A DNA stretch of 64,000 nt from Temnothorax longispinosus. Lineage: Eukaryota; Arthropoda; Insecta; Hymenoptera; Formicidae. The notes below the pieces were generated by a model. That model saw nothing but the letters and a program-made list of their open reading frames with translations. It ran no database searches and was not told where the DNA came from. This document shows, piece by piece, positions 42,776 through 54,669 of the stretch (positions are counted from its first letter, which is position 1; every line of letters begins with the position of its first letter). The stretch spans positions 18,232,620 through 18,296,619 of the forward strand of contig NC_092366.1 of assembly GCF_030848805.1 (NCBI RefSeq), given 5' to 3'. The translations under genes were made by a program, and so were the position numbers.

Positions 42776-45700
42776 AATATCCGGTGTATAGCACGCGCAG
42801 TGTGACGGCGATGCAAGATTCCTATAGACTCTATAGAGCTAGCGCGTCCCTTCGCGAAATTTAATCAACGTCAAGGAACTCGGTCTAATCTCAAGGTGAT
42901 CTCATAATGAATTTATATACCTAGGCGGTGACAGCCTAATTAGCTATTTTCTTTAAGTAAACTATATAGGGTTGTATAATTCATACATTTTGATGCGGTA
43001 ACGCGATAATTATATCGTAAAACACCAATGTATAAGATACCAATGAATATTAAGTCATTTATATTATATCGAGAAAATCTTTTCTCAATTTGTATCACTT
43101 TCCCCTAGCACCGTATCGCCTTCAAGTCAACCCCTTTCTCATATTTTTTCAGACTTGCGAATAATATCTCATTATATTCTCTGAGAAACATTTAACTCAT
43201 AATTTAAAAGAGCAATTACTTCGAGAATAGTATTTGGCAAAGTTCTTTTCGGACAAATTCCGATCAGCAACGACGAGAAAAGTATTCCCCTTGATTTTTA
43301 TATCGGCGACGGGGAGAGCAGGGAAAAAAACCCCCTGGGAGTGATCGGTTGATTAAGCTATCGAACCCAGTTTCCACGTCAGTGTGCCCATTAAAAGAAT
43401 TCTTTAAAGCACGAAATACCATCGTGCGCCAGCTTATCTCCGTAAATGCAACCGGGGAATGATGTAATTAAAATGAATACGTATATCCCGCGCTTTTACA
43501 ATAATCCGTAAGAAATCGTAAATAAATTACTTCTTGGAGTTCAGGATATATCTTCATCGAAGAAAAAAAGTCAACGATACGCGATACACATGATTGGTTC
43601 TTATACCGCTGGAAACGCGATTGTGCCAACGATGTAAGATAACTGGCATTATTTTCTCAACGGAACGAAAGAGATTCGAGAGAGGCCGTGAATTCTCTCT
43701 ATTTTGAGCGATCCTATCGATGGCCGGTCGATAGAATCAATTACACGAGATAACTGTGGTTGGGAAAAAAAAGGAGCGCGATATATTTGCAGGCAGTTAC
43801 GTCCCAGTTATAGCAAGTAGACTAGTTTTTACGGACGCCGGAAAAAAAGAGGATCTTATAATAGAGGGTATCGCGCGGCTACGTGATCACAGAAAATTTG
43901 ATGCGGATCATTGAAGTGCTGCATAATGCGCGGTTCATGGCCAAGTAATTTGCTTTCGAGTTGCGTGCGCTAAATAGCGTAGCCTTTCGGCTCGCAAACA
44001 CGCATCGGCTCGTTTGCCGCGTGCACGTGAAGTGTACAAAGAGCGGTTGCATTTTGTGTTTCTCATAGTCCCAGATAATCAGGCTGAACGGTGGGCTGAA
44101 TCGGGAAAGTCGATTATGTAAATACCTGGCCTCGCCATTTTAAGTCGAGCAATCGCGAAATGGATGTGCGCGCGAGAAACTCGTTCATTATGCTGGCTGC
44201 TCCAGTTACACTAACCGAGCCCGTTACGTAAAGTCGATGTAACTTGAATTAATACGGTCGTTCAAATGAACGTTTCAATCACTCGCGCGGACACGGCGTA
44301 ATTACGGAGAATTATTTATTAATAATGTAATCACGCAACGAGTTTCTCTGTAACGCGCACGGATCCGTAATTCTCTATCGCAATATTGCTAATTTACGGA
44401 AACCTACATGTTATCCCGTCTCCGCTTAGTGCTCCTATGAAAATATCGTGGGTACTCGTAACACGTTCACATGATAGAGGTATATATTTTTTAGACCTGC
44501 CCCCTGGCTATAACAGACGGGCCGAGACACCTAAAATTAATCTACGACAATGTATAACATCATACAGAGAACAGTTTCGTTAAAAATGAGCTGAAATCCA
44601 GATAAATGCCATAGTCCAAGATAAAGTAAATTATCATATGTCATATAAAAAACGCATTGGCTCTCTGTTCTTTTATCCTTCAAAGAAAAAAAGGAAAAGA
44701 AAAAAAAATAGAATCCAACGCTTTCGCGGAAGTTTCGCGTGATTTTGAAGTCATGCGTGTCAAGTCAAATTGTACAGAGGATTAAGGCAGGCTTATCGGT
44801 AACGTCACGAAACATCCTGCTGATATATCCCGTTTAGTAGCTCCGGTTTAACAGACGGTATTTATAGAGCTGTTTCGAGTACGGACGGAGAGCGCGATGA
44901 GTCAAAGTTCCCGCGTACGGGTGCATCCCTCACCGACTTCGATGTATCACCCCCAGTAGACCGTTTTTATTTCCGTGCGTATGAAGGCAGTGCGTACATA
45001 TGTATATATATATATAGTATTTATGATAGCGTGCGCGCGCGACTTAATGAGCTACGGACAGACAGCCGGTCGCTGACTCACTGGCGGGGCACATCGCGTC
45101 GAGCGTTATGGTGCGGGCTCGACGAGCCCTCCGGGGAATACCCCGAACCCCTTCCGCCTTCGCGAGACCCTCCCGTCTCCCGTTCCCTTCGTCAGACTCG
45201 TAAACAGATCCATAGACGTAATTAAATGCGAGTAAACGTCTGTCAGCCAGGTGGAAGTAAACCCTCGCGCCTAATCTTTCCTTGTTCTTCGTGCGAATTG
45301 TACTCTCCTTTGCGCCTCTCGCGACGCGACATTTATATATGTATAATAATATATGCACCGAGACGAGACTGCTAAAGAGAAGGATATGAAAGAGAAATGA
45401 TAGCTCAGACGAATTATTATTAAACGTGACATCAGATTTCTACTTTTAGAATTCAGTTGATCGATGATTAAACCGATTGCCAGTCCTCGATTCATCAAAA
45501 ATGACCGCGCTGTAGCATAAAATCACGGTGCACATAGATGGAGAATTACATTTTATTACCAATGTATTTTTAACTCTGTTTATTTTCGATCCGCCTCTCT
45601 TGTATGTCCCCGTTATTATCGTTTAATTACTTTATTCCAAAATTCACGCATCAATTATCCATGGCTCGATGCGCAGTATTTTAATAATTCAACAAGGTCC

Positions 45701-47549
45701 ACTTTCGAATCTATAATATTCGACGCGATATTTATCCAAAGGTATTTAAAAACTATCGAGTCATCGCATAATTACATAATGTACGGCGTTTTACGGATCG
45801 GAACGCACAATCGGATCGAGCAATAAACGTTACGAGTAATACGTTTCCCCGTATTCGCGTATTCTCGCACATTTTGTTCATGTCGGAAGATCTTTCTCGC
45901 GCGTGTGCATATCAATAAAGACTCGGGATGTATCCTTCCGTGATACATGGACGCGTACGTTCACGCGCGCGTTTCGCTTTCGTTCGTTTCTTCGATCATT
46001 TTTCAACGCCAGCGAGCCACGCCGCTGCGTTGTGACGCTAAATCAACGCGGCGCGCATCTCGGGCGCGAGAGAGGAGACAGGAAGGGAAAATATAGCCGC
46101 CGTAACTACACCACGGGCTCCCGCAAATATATTTCCAACTAAGATTGAAAGTGGGTCGATAAGGGTTTACGTCATCGGGTCGGAAAGACCCGCGAAGGAG
46201 ACGAGCGAGAGAATGGAAGCCCCGGAGCGAGATCGCTCGGATGGGAGACGAACGAGACCGGGCGGCGAAAGAAGGAGAGAGAAAGAAGGACTCGAGAGAC
46301 AGAAAAGCGGCATTTCCTACGAACTGTACTTAAGGCGACAATGCTCGCACCGATTACAAATTTTACGGTGCACTCCGCGGCATGCCCTCGCGGTCGGATT
46401 AAGGAGAGCTCTCGAACGCGATTTCCCTAGGACGTTTCAGAACCGTTACCACCGCGCGAAGGAGAATCGTAAAAGGATGGAGCGAGTCGGATGGTACTCT
46501 GCATAACCGGTGGGAAGAAACCGGAGATCCCGAGTGGATAGACTTCTGGAGAGATCGCTCTTAAAAATTCGCGACAAATTAATAACTCGTGAGAACGTGA
46601 CGCGCGAAGACATGCGGAACGCGTTTTTCTTTCACCGGCGGATATCGAGGAGAGATCGGTAACGAAATGGCGAATCTCAGTGAATCTCTGTAACTGTATC
46701 CTTTCGCCCTTTCGCGAAAACGGTGCGAAACGGCGGTTTGCTCGTCTACCCTTCCCCTTGGAGACGAGCCAAAATAGGAATTGGCTATTGACCAAGGCAA
46801 TGGTACCTAAATTACCACTGGCGCTTGCACACTCCGCGCCGCGCCGGGAGATGCTCGACCCTTGTTACGTGTCCTGTATTCGATTATCTGCGTCATGCTT
46901 TATTACGGGCTAATGTCACGACAGCGGCGCATCTGCGGCGATCGCATCGCGACTCGCGTCACTTGGCGCAAATTCACGAGGACGAAGTGGGATCTGCGGA
47001 TCGATTCGACGTACGTGCGCGCGTGTTAAAACGAGAGACGCAAATGTTGCGCAACTCTTTCATTTAACTTTGATAATAAATTTTTCGAAGAATTTGAAAT
47101 CTACCTCTTCTCCACAGAAGATATTGAGGCAGCTTACGAGTAATTATTGATTAAAAATAAGAAGTTTCCGACGTATCGAATTTCCCGCAAAAAAATGCGT
47201 AAGTCCACGATCTTCAGACAATTTAAAATGGATTTTGTCTTAATGAAATTTTCATTTGAGGCTTGTAGGTTAAATTGATACTAATTGGTAATTAAGAAAG
47301 TGATCTACTTCCATGTTTTTATAAAAAAAATGTGTCGTTAAAGACAGGAATTAATTAATGAAACATGGACACGTAGTATTGTTCTTTCCAAACAGCGGAA
47401 TTTATTTTCTGTTAGAAAATAACTTCGTTGTTCACAACACATTCGAAAATTGATCATAAATAAAGAGAGGTGAGGACGTTATTCGTTGAATAGAGGTGTA
47501 AAGCCGTGAAAATGTCGACAAATCCAGAGATGAAAGAGAACGGGTACTG

Positions 47550-47550
47550 A

Positions 47551-47582
<32 letters not shown>
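47550..47582. repeat. Compound (GT)n(GA)n microsatellite
   Basis: About nine GT units pass directly into about eight GA units, then into a longer purine-rich tract to about 47,635. Confidence 0.95.
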
Positions 47583-47792
47583 AGGGAAGGAGGAGAGAAG
47601 AAAGAACGGAGAAGAAGGACGACGGAAGAAAAATAGAAGCGACGACGGCGAACGGATTCCTTTGGGCGTGAGAGAAATGCCCGCGAGAAACCCTACCTCC
47701 GGTCCCCTCCTTTCTTTGTATATTCGAAGGATTTCCACTAATGAAATAATTAAAATTACAAAGCTCTCCGCGCTCGACGACCGACGAGGATA

Positions 47793-47822
<30 letters not shown>
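47793..47822. repeat. (ACG)n trinucleotide microsatellite
   Basis: Ten perfect ACG/GAC units, the same motif as at 22.84 kb. Confidence 0.95.
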
Positions 47823-47823
<1 letters not shown>

Positions 47824-49477
47824 ACGATCGTGTGCGCCGGAACCTCTATTTCCCCTTACACCCCCCGCAATCCCTTTACCTAGGAGGACGTCTTTGCACC
47901 CATCCCTTTACTCGCAGGGAAACCGGTAACGGTTCAATGAGAATCAATGAAAATTCCCGACGAAGAAGCTTTGAAATTCCATTAGAAAATCAAAGACATC
48001 CCTCGTTCTCTCCAACTGTTGTTTCGCTCATTGCCTGTTTCGCGAGTCCGTAGTCTCACCTTTTCACGTTGTCGAACGCGAGTATATTCCAATCGGATGT
48101 GCGAATATACGGAACGGATGCAGGAGAACTCGATTGTCACCATCTTCTTCTATAATTGATCTTCTAAAAGCTCGTTAATTCGAAATTTCTTACTTAAATA
48201 TGATAGAATCAGAAAAGTGAATTGACCTAATATTGGATCGTTCGTGCGAAGATAACTGAATGGTTCGACGTAAGAATATAAGATAAATCTATTTTAAGTC
48301 ATACCCTCAAATGAACTGTGCAAATTATCGACTCGTTTCGCCCTTGTTTCTGAACCCTTCGCACTTTCTACACACATTAAGTATATTTTACCAGGAAATC
48401 GGGAACTAGCTTCGTTATTCGCGAGGACGCGAGATTATCTAAAAACGCGTGGGCACGCGTAACACAATCTATGTCCAAACACCCGCAGGATCCCCGGTAT
48501 CGAGTTACTCGTTTTAGGTGGCGTTATTTGAGATAACCACCTGGGGCACGTATACACGGGACCGCCGGACGTGGAGCTTCGGGAGCCAGACACGACGAAA
48601 GCACTCCATGAGTATCGGGGGCTGTTCCCCGGTCCCTTATTTCGCCATCTGGACCTAAAGTTGACGATAAACAAAAGAACGCGAGCGAAATCGTTCGACG
48701 TATCACTTCCGTATCCGCGATATCGATAACGTTACAGGGGAGATAATCGATTCGATCGTCTCCATCTCCCGCTGTTGCTAATATCCCCTTGTTATGCGCG
48801 AGAGAACAACAGACTATGAAGAAATGTGGGTCACGAACTAAATTCGCAAAGTATGCATTAAAATTTCATGGCACAAGTATGTAAAGATATACCAGAGTCT
48901 TCGTGACCTGATATCTTATTTATAGTTATTTGCAGTTTTCGCTTTTTGAAACCTTCTTGCTGTTTTCATTTCTATTATATCTATCTGGCTGCTAATAACT
49001 TTCATTAAACTACCATAACTACGTTACGGATGGGCGATGTTCATTATGCGTCGCGAAAACATTTTGAACAATTTAAATTGTCTGCGAAAAGTTAAAACGA
49101 AAATTTCAAACATCTCGACTCGGGACTTTTATAAGACTAATAAATTTTATTTATTATTATCACCGATCGTTTAACTTCTCTTGAGAATTTTTCGATTCTC
49201 TCTGACAATCTCCGAGTATTTGCAACGTTCTAGGGAAGGCGCTATCAAATCATAACCAAATAGCTAGGTAACGAGATACAAACAGTGTGTCCGTGCTCGA
49301 GGGGGAAGTACCACGGTGAGGGATAAGGTAAGGATGAGAAGGGAACGGAACAAGGTTGCGATGTACATACCACCAGAACAAACCAGGAGAATAATCATAG
49401 TGATTGTATACACGGTGGCTCATAAATCATTCGTTTTTTTCCAAACCTCAAAACGCTAGAAATAATATTTAAAAAAG

Positions 49478-49513
49478 CTGCAATAATTTTCCGTAATTAC
49501 AAAATTATTGCAG
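49478..49513. repeat. 36-base inverted repeat
   Basis: Perfect 13-base arms (CTGCAATAATTTT and AAAATTATTGCAG) flank a 10-base centre. It may be part of a degraded MITE, but no outer termini could be defined. Confidence 0.6.
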
Positions 49514-49722
49514 TTTCTATCAAATATATAATATTTTTACATGTAGATAAATTTTGTTATGCATAAAGCGTTATCTATTATTATAAGTATAGTCTTACTT
49601 TATTCGATAAGAAACTATATAGTTTAAATTATCCGGCGTTGCTCGGGCTTTTTATATCTAGAACATCAGCATTTGTGATCAAAGAGTTCCGGAGTTAATA
49701 GGGAACATAAAGACAGACATTC

Positions 49723-49728
<6 letters not shown>

Positions 49729-49764
<36 letters not shown>
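49729..49764. repeat. (TA)n microsatellite
   Basis: About 18 perfect TA units. Confidence 0.95.
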
Positions 49765-49767
<3 letters not shown>

Positions 49768-51281
49768 CTCTTATCTAATGAAAGATAAAACTAGATATAT
49801 ATTTATGTAAAATAACGCGTTATGTATAATAGTTCTCTTACGAAATGAAGTATAATTATATTCAGATAAGATAACACACACAACAAAAATGCAAGGAATT
49901 CTGCATAGATATTCAAAAGATTTCAAAACGCTGAACACCATGAATTTAAGAATTAAAGGTACCAATGTGACTGATCCAAATAGATTGCTATACGAATTCC
50001 GTTACGAGATTGGTACGTTTTTCCGGGCCATTTCCGCAGACTCCGGTAAAAAAAGAGCGGTAATGAATAGGAAGGATAACAATTTCGTGCCGTCGCAATA
50101 ATTCCTTTCGCGGATATGTACGGTATTGTCCGATAAATTTGCGCGCGATGGGCGGATCTTTGCACGAATGTTTGACGAACGTAAAAAGATTAAATTCTCC
50201 GAAGGACTGGGATAGGAAGAGAGTTCAGCTATTTCCTATCTCGCTTCTCGTATACGTCGTTTCTTGCCCTCGGGGATGAAACCCCGAACGCCATCCCCTC
50301 AACGCTCATCTCTGCCGCGCCCGCGTTGCTATATCCCGGAGCTTTGGGGCACGCGACTTTCTTACTCTCTGACTTGCTTCTTTTCGCGACTATAGATTCC
50401 TCGATGTCGGGTTAAAAAGAACCGAAACATTCGGATAGCGGTAGCGCGGTTTACCTACTTTAACACGAATACTTCCAGAAAGCATATCTTTCGCCTGTCG
50501 ACCGGTCGGCACGCTTGACACCCGAACTCTCGACACCTCTTCGCCGATACCAGGTATCGCCGAATCGCTTTCCACCGAAAGTTGGCTTTTTCCACGCTCT
50601 GTTTGTAATTTTATCGCCGTAAAAATCGCGTCGCGCTAAACATCGCCCGTAGGGCGCTTCTCAGAACATCGCGTCATTACGTGCTCTTTTTGCGAAACGT
50701 AACTGAAAGCCAGCGTGTGTAACCGAAGAAGCCCGGTCGTATTTAAATTTTTCTCTTTACAGCATAACGTTAGATGGAATTATTTGTGTGTGCCTGCAGA
50801 GGTAACTTTGTGACGCAGTCGGAAAAACGTCCTAAAGTCAATTAACTAACTAAGAATCGCTTAAACTGTTGATTCGTGAAACATAGAAAATTGACCTTTA
50901 CTAATAATATTCATATAAACGTCAGAGACTGTAATAAATAGAAATAATTTCTGTATGTGACAAAATATCGGATTATAGACACGGAGAAAATATTGTAGCA
51001 ATATAAGTTTTTTTGTTATCCTGAAATTATGATATTCTCTTATTCAAAGATATTATATTTTAGATTCTACAAAAGAATTATGTAATTTTTTGAATATATT
51101 TTAATGTACAATTTAACGTAATCAAATTCCAGTAAAGTGAAAAGAATATTTTACGATGTGAATGTTGGTTGCTTTTATACAAGTTGTCCGTTTCACTATG
51201 TTCGAAATGTAGCAGTTTTTTAGACGTAACAAATTAACTGACTACAACGTTGCAATGTAAGTTTTTATATATCCGTAGCAG

Positions 51282-51313
51282 AGTTACATAGGCATTGAAA
51301 TGCCTATGTAACT
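51282..51313. repeat. 32-base perfect palindrome
   Basis: 15-base arms (AGTTACATAGGCATT and its complement) surround GA with no mismatches. It sits in AT-rich sequence with no neighbouring gene. Confidence 0.85.
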
Positions 51314-51560
51314 TTTTGTGTATGGTAATTTTACTGATGTGACTGGTAAAAATGCATATTGTTCACTACCCATTTTCATAGTAATAAATAATAATGTTAA
51401 ACACTGACTTTACGTCAAAGCGTCATAAAAGAGAATACACTTCTTAATTTTGTTCATTGATACTGTGATATTTTTCCATATTTCATAAAATACTATTGTT
51501 TTGCAAATTTAAAGTCATTTCCCTTCCCAAAAGTTTTGTGCTTAATAATTTCAGAATATA

Positions 51561-51700
51561 CATAATATAATCAATATACACATAATTATATAAATACATA
51601 CCCACAGATATATGTAGAATAAGATACAATATATACATAATATAATCAATATACACATAATTATATAAACACATACACATAGATATATGTAGAATATAAT
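51561..51700. repeat. 75-base tandem repeat, ~1.9 copies
   Basis: The segment beginning cataatataatcaatataca at 51,561 recurs at 51,636, 75 bases later, with only a few substitutions. The second copy decays after about 51,697. Confidence 0.85.
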
Positions 51701-52099
51701 GTACACAAGATATTAATATTTTGAGAAATTTAATAACGTCGGAATTAACGATGTTCAAAGTGAGAGGCATAATGTCAGGCAAAATGATAATTGCGGATTT
51801 ATAAGAATTTAGACTAAGGTCTTTATAAATCCCGATGCAAAACCTTGATGTGTGCGTTTTGTTTGCTGGTCGAGAAGGACCGTCGCGGACAATCGAACTA
51901 ATTGCACGCGCTTTAGAAACGATGCGTAACGCACACAGAGTGGCGAGCTACTTAATTAATGCGGCGCGCGTTTGGGCTGAAGATCACCCCCAAGAAGGCG
52001 GCTCCAACGAGCGTGACTAATACGGAGATATATTTAAACGTATCTCGGCACGGGTGCGAGAAGGCAGGAGGGAAGAAAGAAGAAAGAAAATCGACTCAC

Positions 52100-52120
52100 C
52101 CTCACGGCCGCTGACTCCAT
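52100..52120 (-). CDS. Candidate first coding exon of an unidentified minus-strand gene
   Basis: The minus strand carries an ATG at 52,120 with an ideal start context (A at -3, G at +4). It encodes MESAAVR in seven codons and then meets a consensus donor GTGAGTCG in phase 0. About 500 bases of GC-rich sequence upstream (52,121-52,600) would be the 5' untranslated region. The exon points left, away from PPP1R21, making a divergent pair. The only downstream candidate I can match in phase is the exon at 14,357-14,418. The peptide is too short to identify. A transcript with this exon as 5' leader only is an alternative. Confidence 0.35.
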
Positions 52121-54669
52121 CCTGATGAGGTCCTCACTTCCGGCAAGAGTCTCTACGCCCCGAGGACGACGACGTCGACGTACGGCACGTTGAGAAGAAG
52201 AAGCGGGGCCGGGGAGAGGACGATGGAAGAGACTCGCTGCATCCGCCGACAAATACGTCGCGTTCGTCTTCCCTGTGGAAGAAACGGAGAATAATAAGCA
52301 CGCTGAGAGCGAACGGGGTAAACGGAGCGGTGGTGGGGGGGGGGGAACGGGAGAGAGAGAGAAAGGGTTTGGACGAACGCGGCGCGTTTCAGCATTTTTG
52401 TCTCGTATCATCGCGCATTCACGACGCGATCCGATTCTAGAGAGAGAGATAAAGACGGCGAATCTGCATGTTCCGCGCGTCTGCGAGAGGAGAAGTAAAT
52501 TTATGCGCATATATCTCCATCTCGCTCTTCGACCGCGCGTCTCGCTACATACATTCGTCACCTCGCGTATTTTATCGCGCCGGTTTATACCTGGTAGATA
52601 TATAAAGTTCAGCTACTAAACTGTATTGTCAGCGAGATATCCGAGATCCGCGCGGGTGTCGAGACAGTTTTAGGAGTTTATAAATCGCGTAGGGAGACAA
52701 GAGGGTAGATATATGGAATTCTCACCTAATGGCGGCGTATCGTCAAGCGCGACGTTCCGAGTCCGCAACTCGAATGACGCGTTTCGATATATATACGTTG
52801 ACGATACGAAAAATCTACAATTCACGTTACGAACTAGAGACTTATTGCAATACCGTCGGCGCATTTCGAGAGGGGCCGAAAAACGCGCGCTCTTCGTTAT
52901 ACGGTTCGAATTAACGAGCCGGGTAAAAAGACGCGACAAACGTTCGGCCGAAAGATCCAAAGTCCGCTCTCGTCCACTGCCCGAGTGCCCGCGCTCTTCG
53001 CAGTTGAACTAGCTGCACCATCTATCTTCCCTCTTTCTCGCACCAATGGCTAACTGCACGTCTATCTCGGTTTAAGTGTAAAAGGTGCAGCTAGAAGGTG
53101 CAGCTTGCGGAGCCTGCAATTCAAATGCTACCAAACTGCACCGGTAGCGTCATCTCGAAGCGATCGATCGTACTTTGTTCTCCGTAATCGAACATATCGC
53201 ACGTCGATTATGATCGCGCATTTACCGACACGTCTCGTTTGTCGATAAAACAAATTATAAGAATTGAACAGAAAAAATAGAATTATCAAAATTGATTAAA
53301 AACATTGAACAGTCATATTAACGCTAAAAGTAAAAATTTTCCAATTCTTTTAGGTCCTCTCAATAATTATACTAGATACCCTGCACCAAGAATTTAATTA
53401 ACTTCTTCAATTTCTTTCGTCAAACCGCAATGACGAAATTATAACTAAACCGATCGTTTGTCCATCAAATTCGGAGCGCGAGATACTTTTTTACGACACG
53501 AAATCTCTCTCCCGTGTCTGAAAATTCTTTGTATAACTCGAAGAACAGAAATATGAATCTTCATTGATTCTAAATAGCGCAGAATTAGATCGCGCGCTTT
53601 TTCGGGAAGAATAGGAGACGATCCTAACCGCTCCTCTTACATCAAAGTTTCGACGCGCATTTCTCAATAAATAAAGATTTTCACATCTATAAAATATTGA
53701 CTCGAAATTCTTGTTTACCGGGAAACAGTCTGCAGAAGTATATTGACCTAATAAAAATTCGCGTCGACCTCTTCCGCGCGGTAAAAGCCTTGACACGATC
53801 CGCTCCAACTCCCCTTATCTCTCGCGCGCGCGACGATTATCGTTCGTTGTGTAAATTATCTACTCCTCCGCGGCTGCACCGCGGCTATACCTTCTGCACT
53901 TGAAACGGGCGAGGAACGGGCGTGCGGCGTGCGATCGTTCGTCGGAGAGAGAAAGAATCGGCGTGGCGAAAGGCGCGGCGACGATGCTCGGCTGCGTGAT
54001 ACAGTCGTGATACGCGACCGATACGGTATATCGGCGTGCCGCCCCCCCGGCGAGTCGCACTTTTTGAAAGTAATAAACGTGCCGCCAGCACCCAGCTTCC
54101 GTCCGTTCGACGGTATATCTCCCGACGTGATGTGACGTTCGCGTCAGTTCGCATATCGCGGGTCGCACGTCGCACGCAGAAACGTCGGTATGGCACGGTA
54201 GGGCGCGCGTGCATATCTCCTTCTCCTTTTCGTCGGGGGCGTTTCGTTTCAGAGTCCACGTTTCACGGCCCCCCTTCGCGAGGAGCATCTTCAGCGTCTT
54301 TCCGCGTCCGCGCGTTTCATGGGGAGTTACGATTACGGGGCTTCGGGCTTCGCCGATCGCGGCTTAACGTAATCGCGCTGCTCTCTCCCCCGCCCCCCTC
54401 CGCCTTTTCCTCCTCCTCCTCCTCACAGTCCTCACCCCCCTCGGGCCGGAGGTGTGCTGACACTGCTGACTCGTCGATAAACAACGAGCCGCGCGCGCGC
54501 CGACGTCACCGCCAGGAAACGCGCGCGATGCGTGTCCCGGCGCCGCGAGCGCAACACCCGAAGGTCTCGTGAAGGATGTCCAGGTGTCAGTGATTGATAA
54601 TTGATACCCGCGAGACGCGCGAGGAACGCGTTAACGGGGAGCGCGTAGGTAGATTCGGGGAAGGAAGGT
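52121..54669. promoter_or_regulatory. GC-rich divergent promoter / 5' region between candidate minus gene and PPP1R21
   Basis: No coding sequence is supported. CpG-rich blocks at about 52.1-53.0 and 53.8-54.67 kb flank a more AT-rich centre (53.2-53.7 kb). The right block includes pyrimidine-rich sequence (about 54,385-54,435) and must contain the PPP1R21 leader and promoter; I cannot place its transcription start. A TATA-like sequence occurs near 52,595-52,605. At 53,010-53,106 the decamer TAGCTGCACC is followed by GGTGCAGCTA and GGTGCAGCT, an inverted plus direct cluster that may bind a factor. Long open frames on both strands here are Arg/Ser/Pro-rich and overlap each other, so I do not call them genes. 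Confidence 0.5.

Larger units (their letters stand above)
14419..52099. other. Long non-coding interval, possibly one intron
   Basis: I recognise no gene across these 37.7 kb. GC-rich patches (near 16.9-17.6, 19.2-21.8, 22.6-23.3, 36.2-36.6, 37.7-38.4 and 46.0-46.9 kb) have open frames on both strands with low-complexity Arg/Ser translations and no family signature. AT-rich stretches (27-29.7, 31.3-31.7, 32.8-33.1 and 40.7-42.5 kb) hold microsatellites and inverted-repeat elements, listed separately. Two weak candidate exons on the minus strand (25,934-26,051 and 50,455-50,598) are discussed under findings. The interval would be the first or second intron of the minus-strand gene if its two candidate exons are joined; otherwise it is intergenic. 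Confidence 0.45.

Noticed and set aside
47084..47152. Good acceptor (cctcttctccacag) with a short open frame
   Set aside because: The frame stops after ten codons and there is no donor or neighbouring exon.
52121..52561. In-frame upstream extension of the MESAAVR exon (minus strand)
   Set aside because: The frame is open but the translation is Arg/Pro/Ser low-complexity; the ATG at 52,120 has an ideal context, so the upstream part is more likely leader.
54036..54572. Open frame of 178 codons just upstream of PPP1R21
   Set aside because: Lies in the CpG-rich leader/promoter; the translation is Arg/Ser/Pro-rich and open frames exist on the other strand too.
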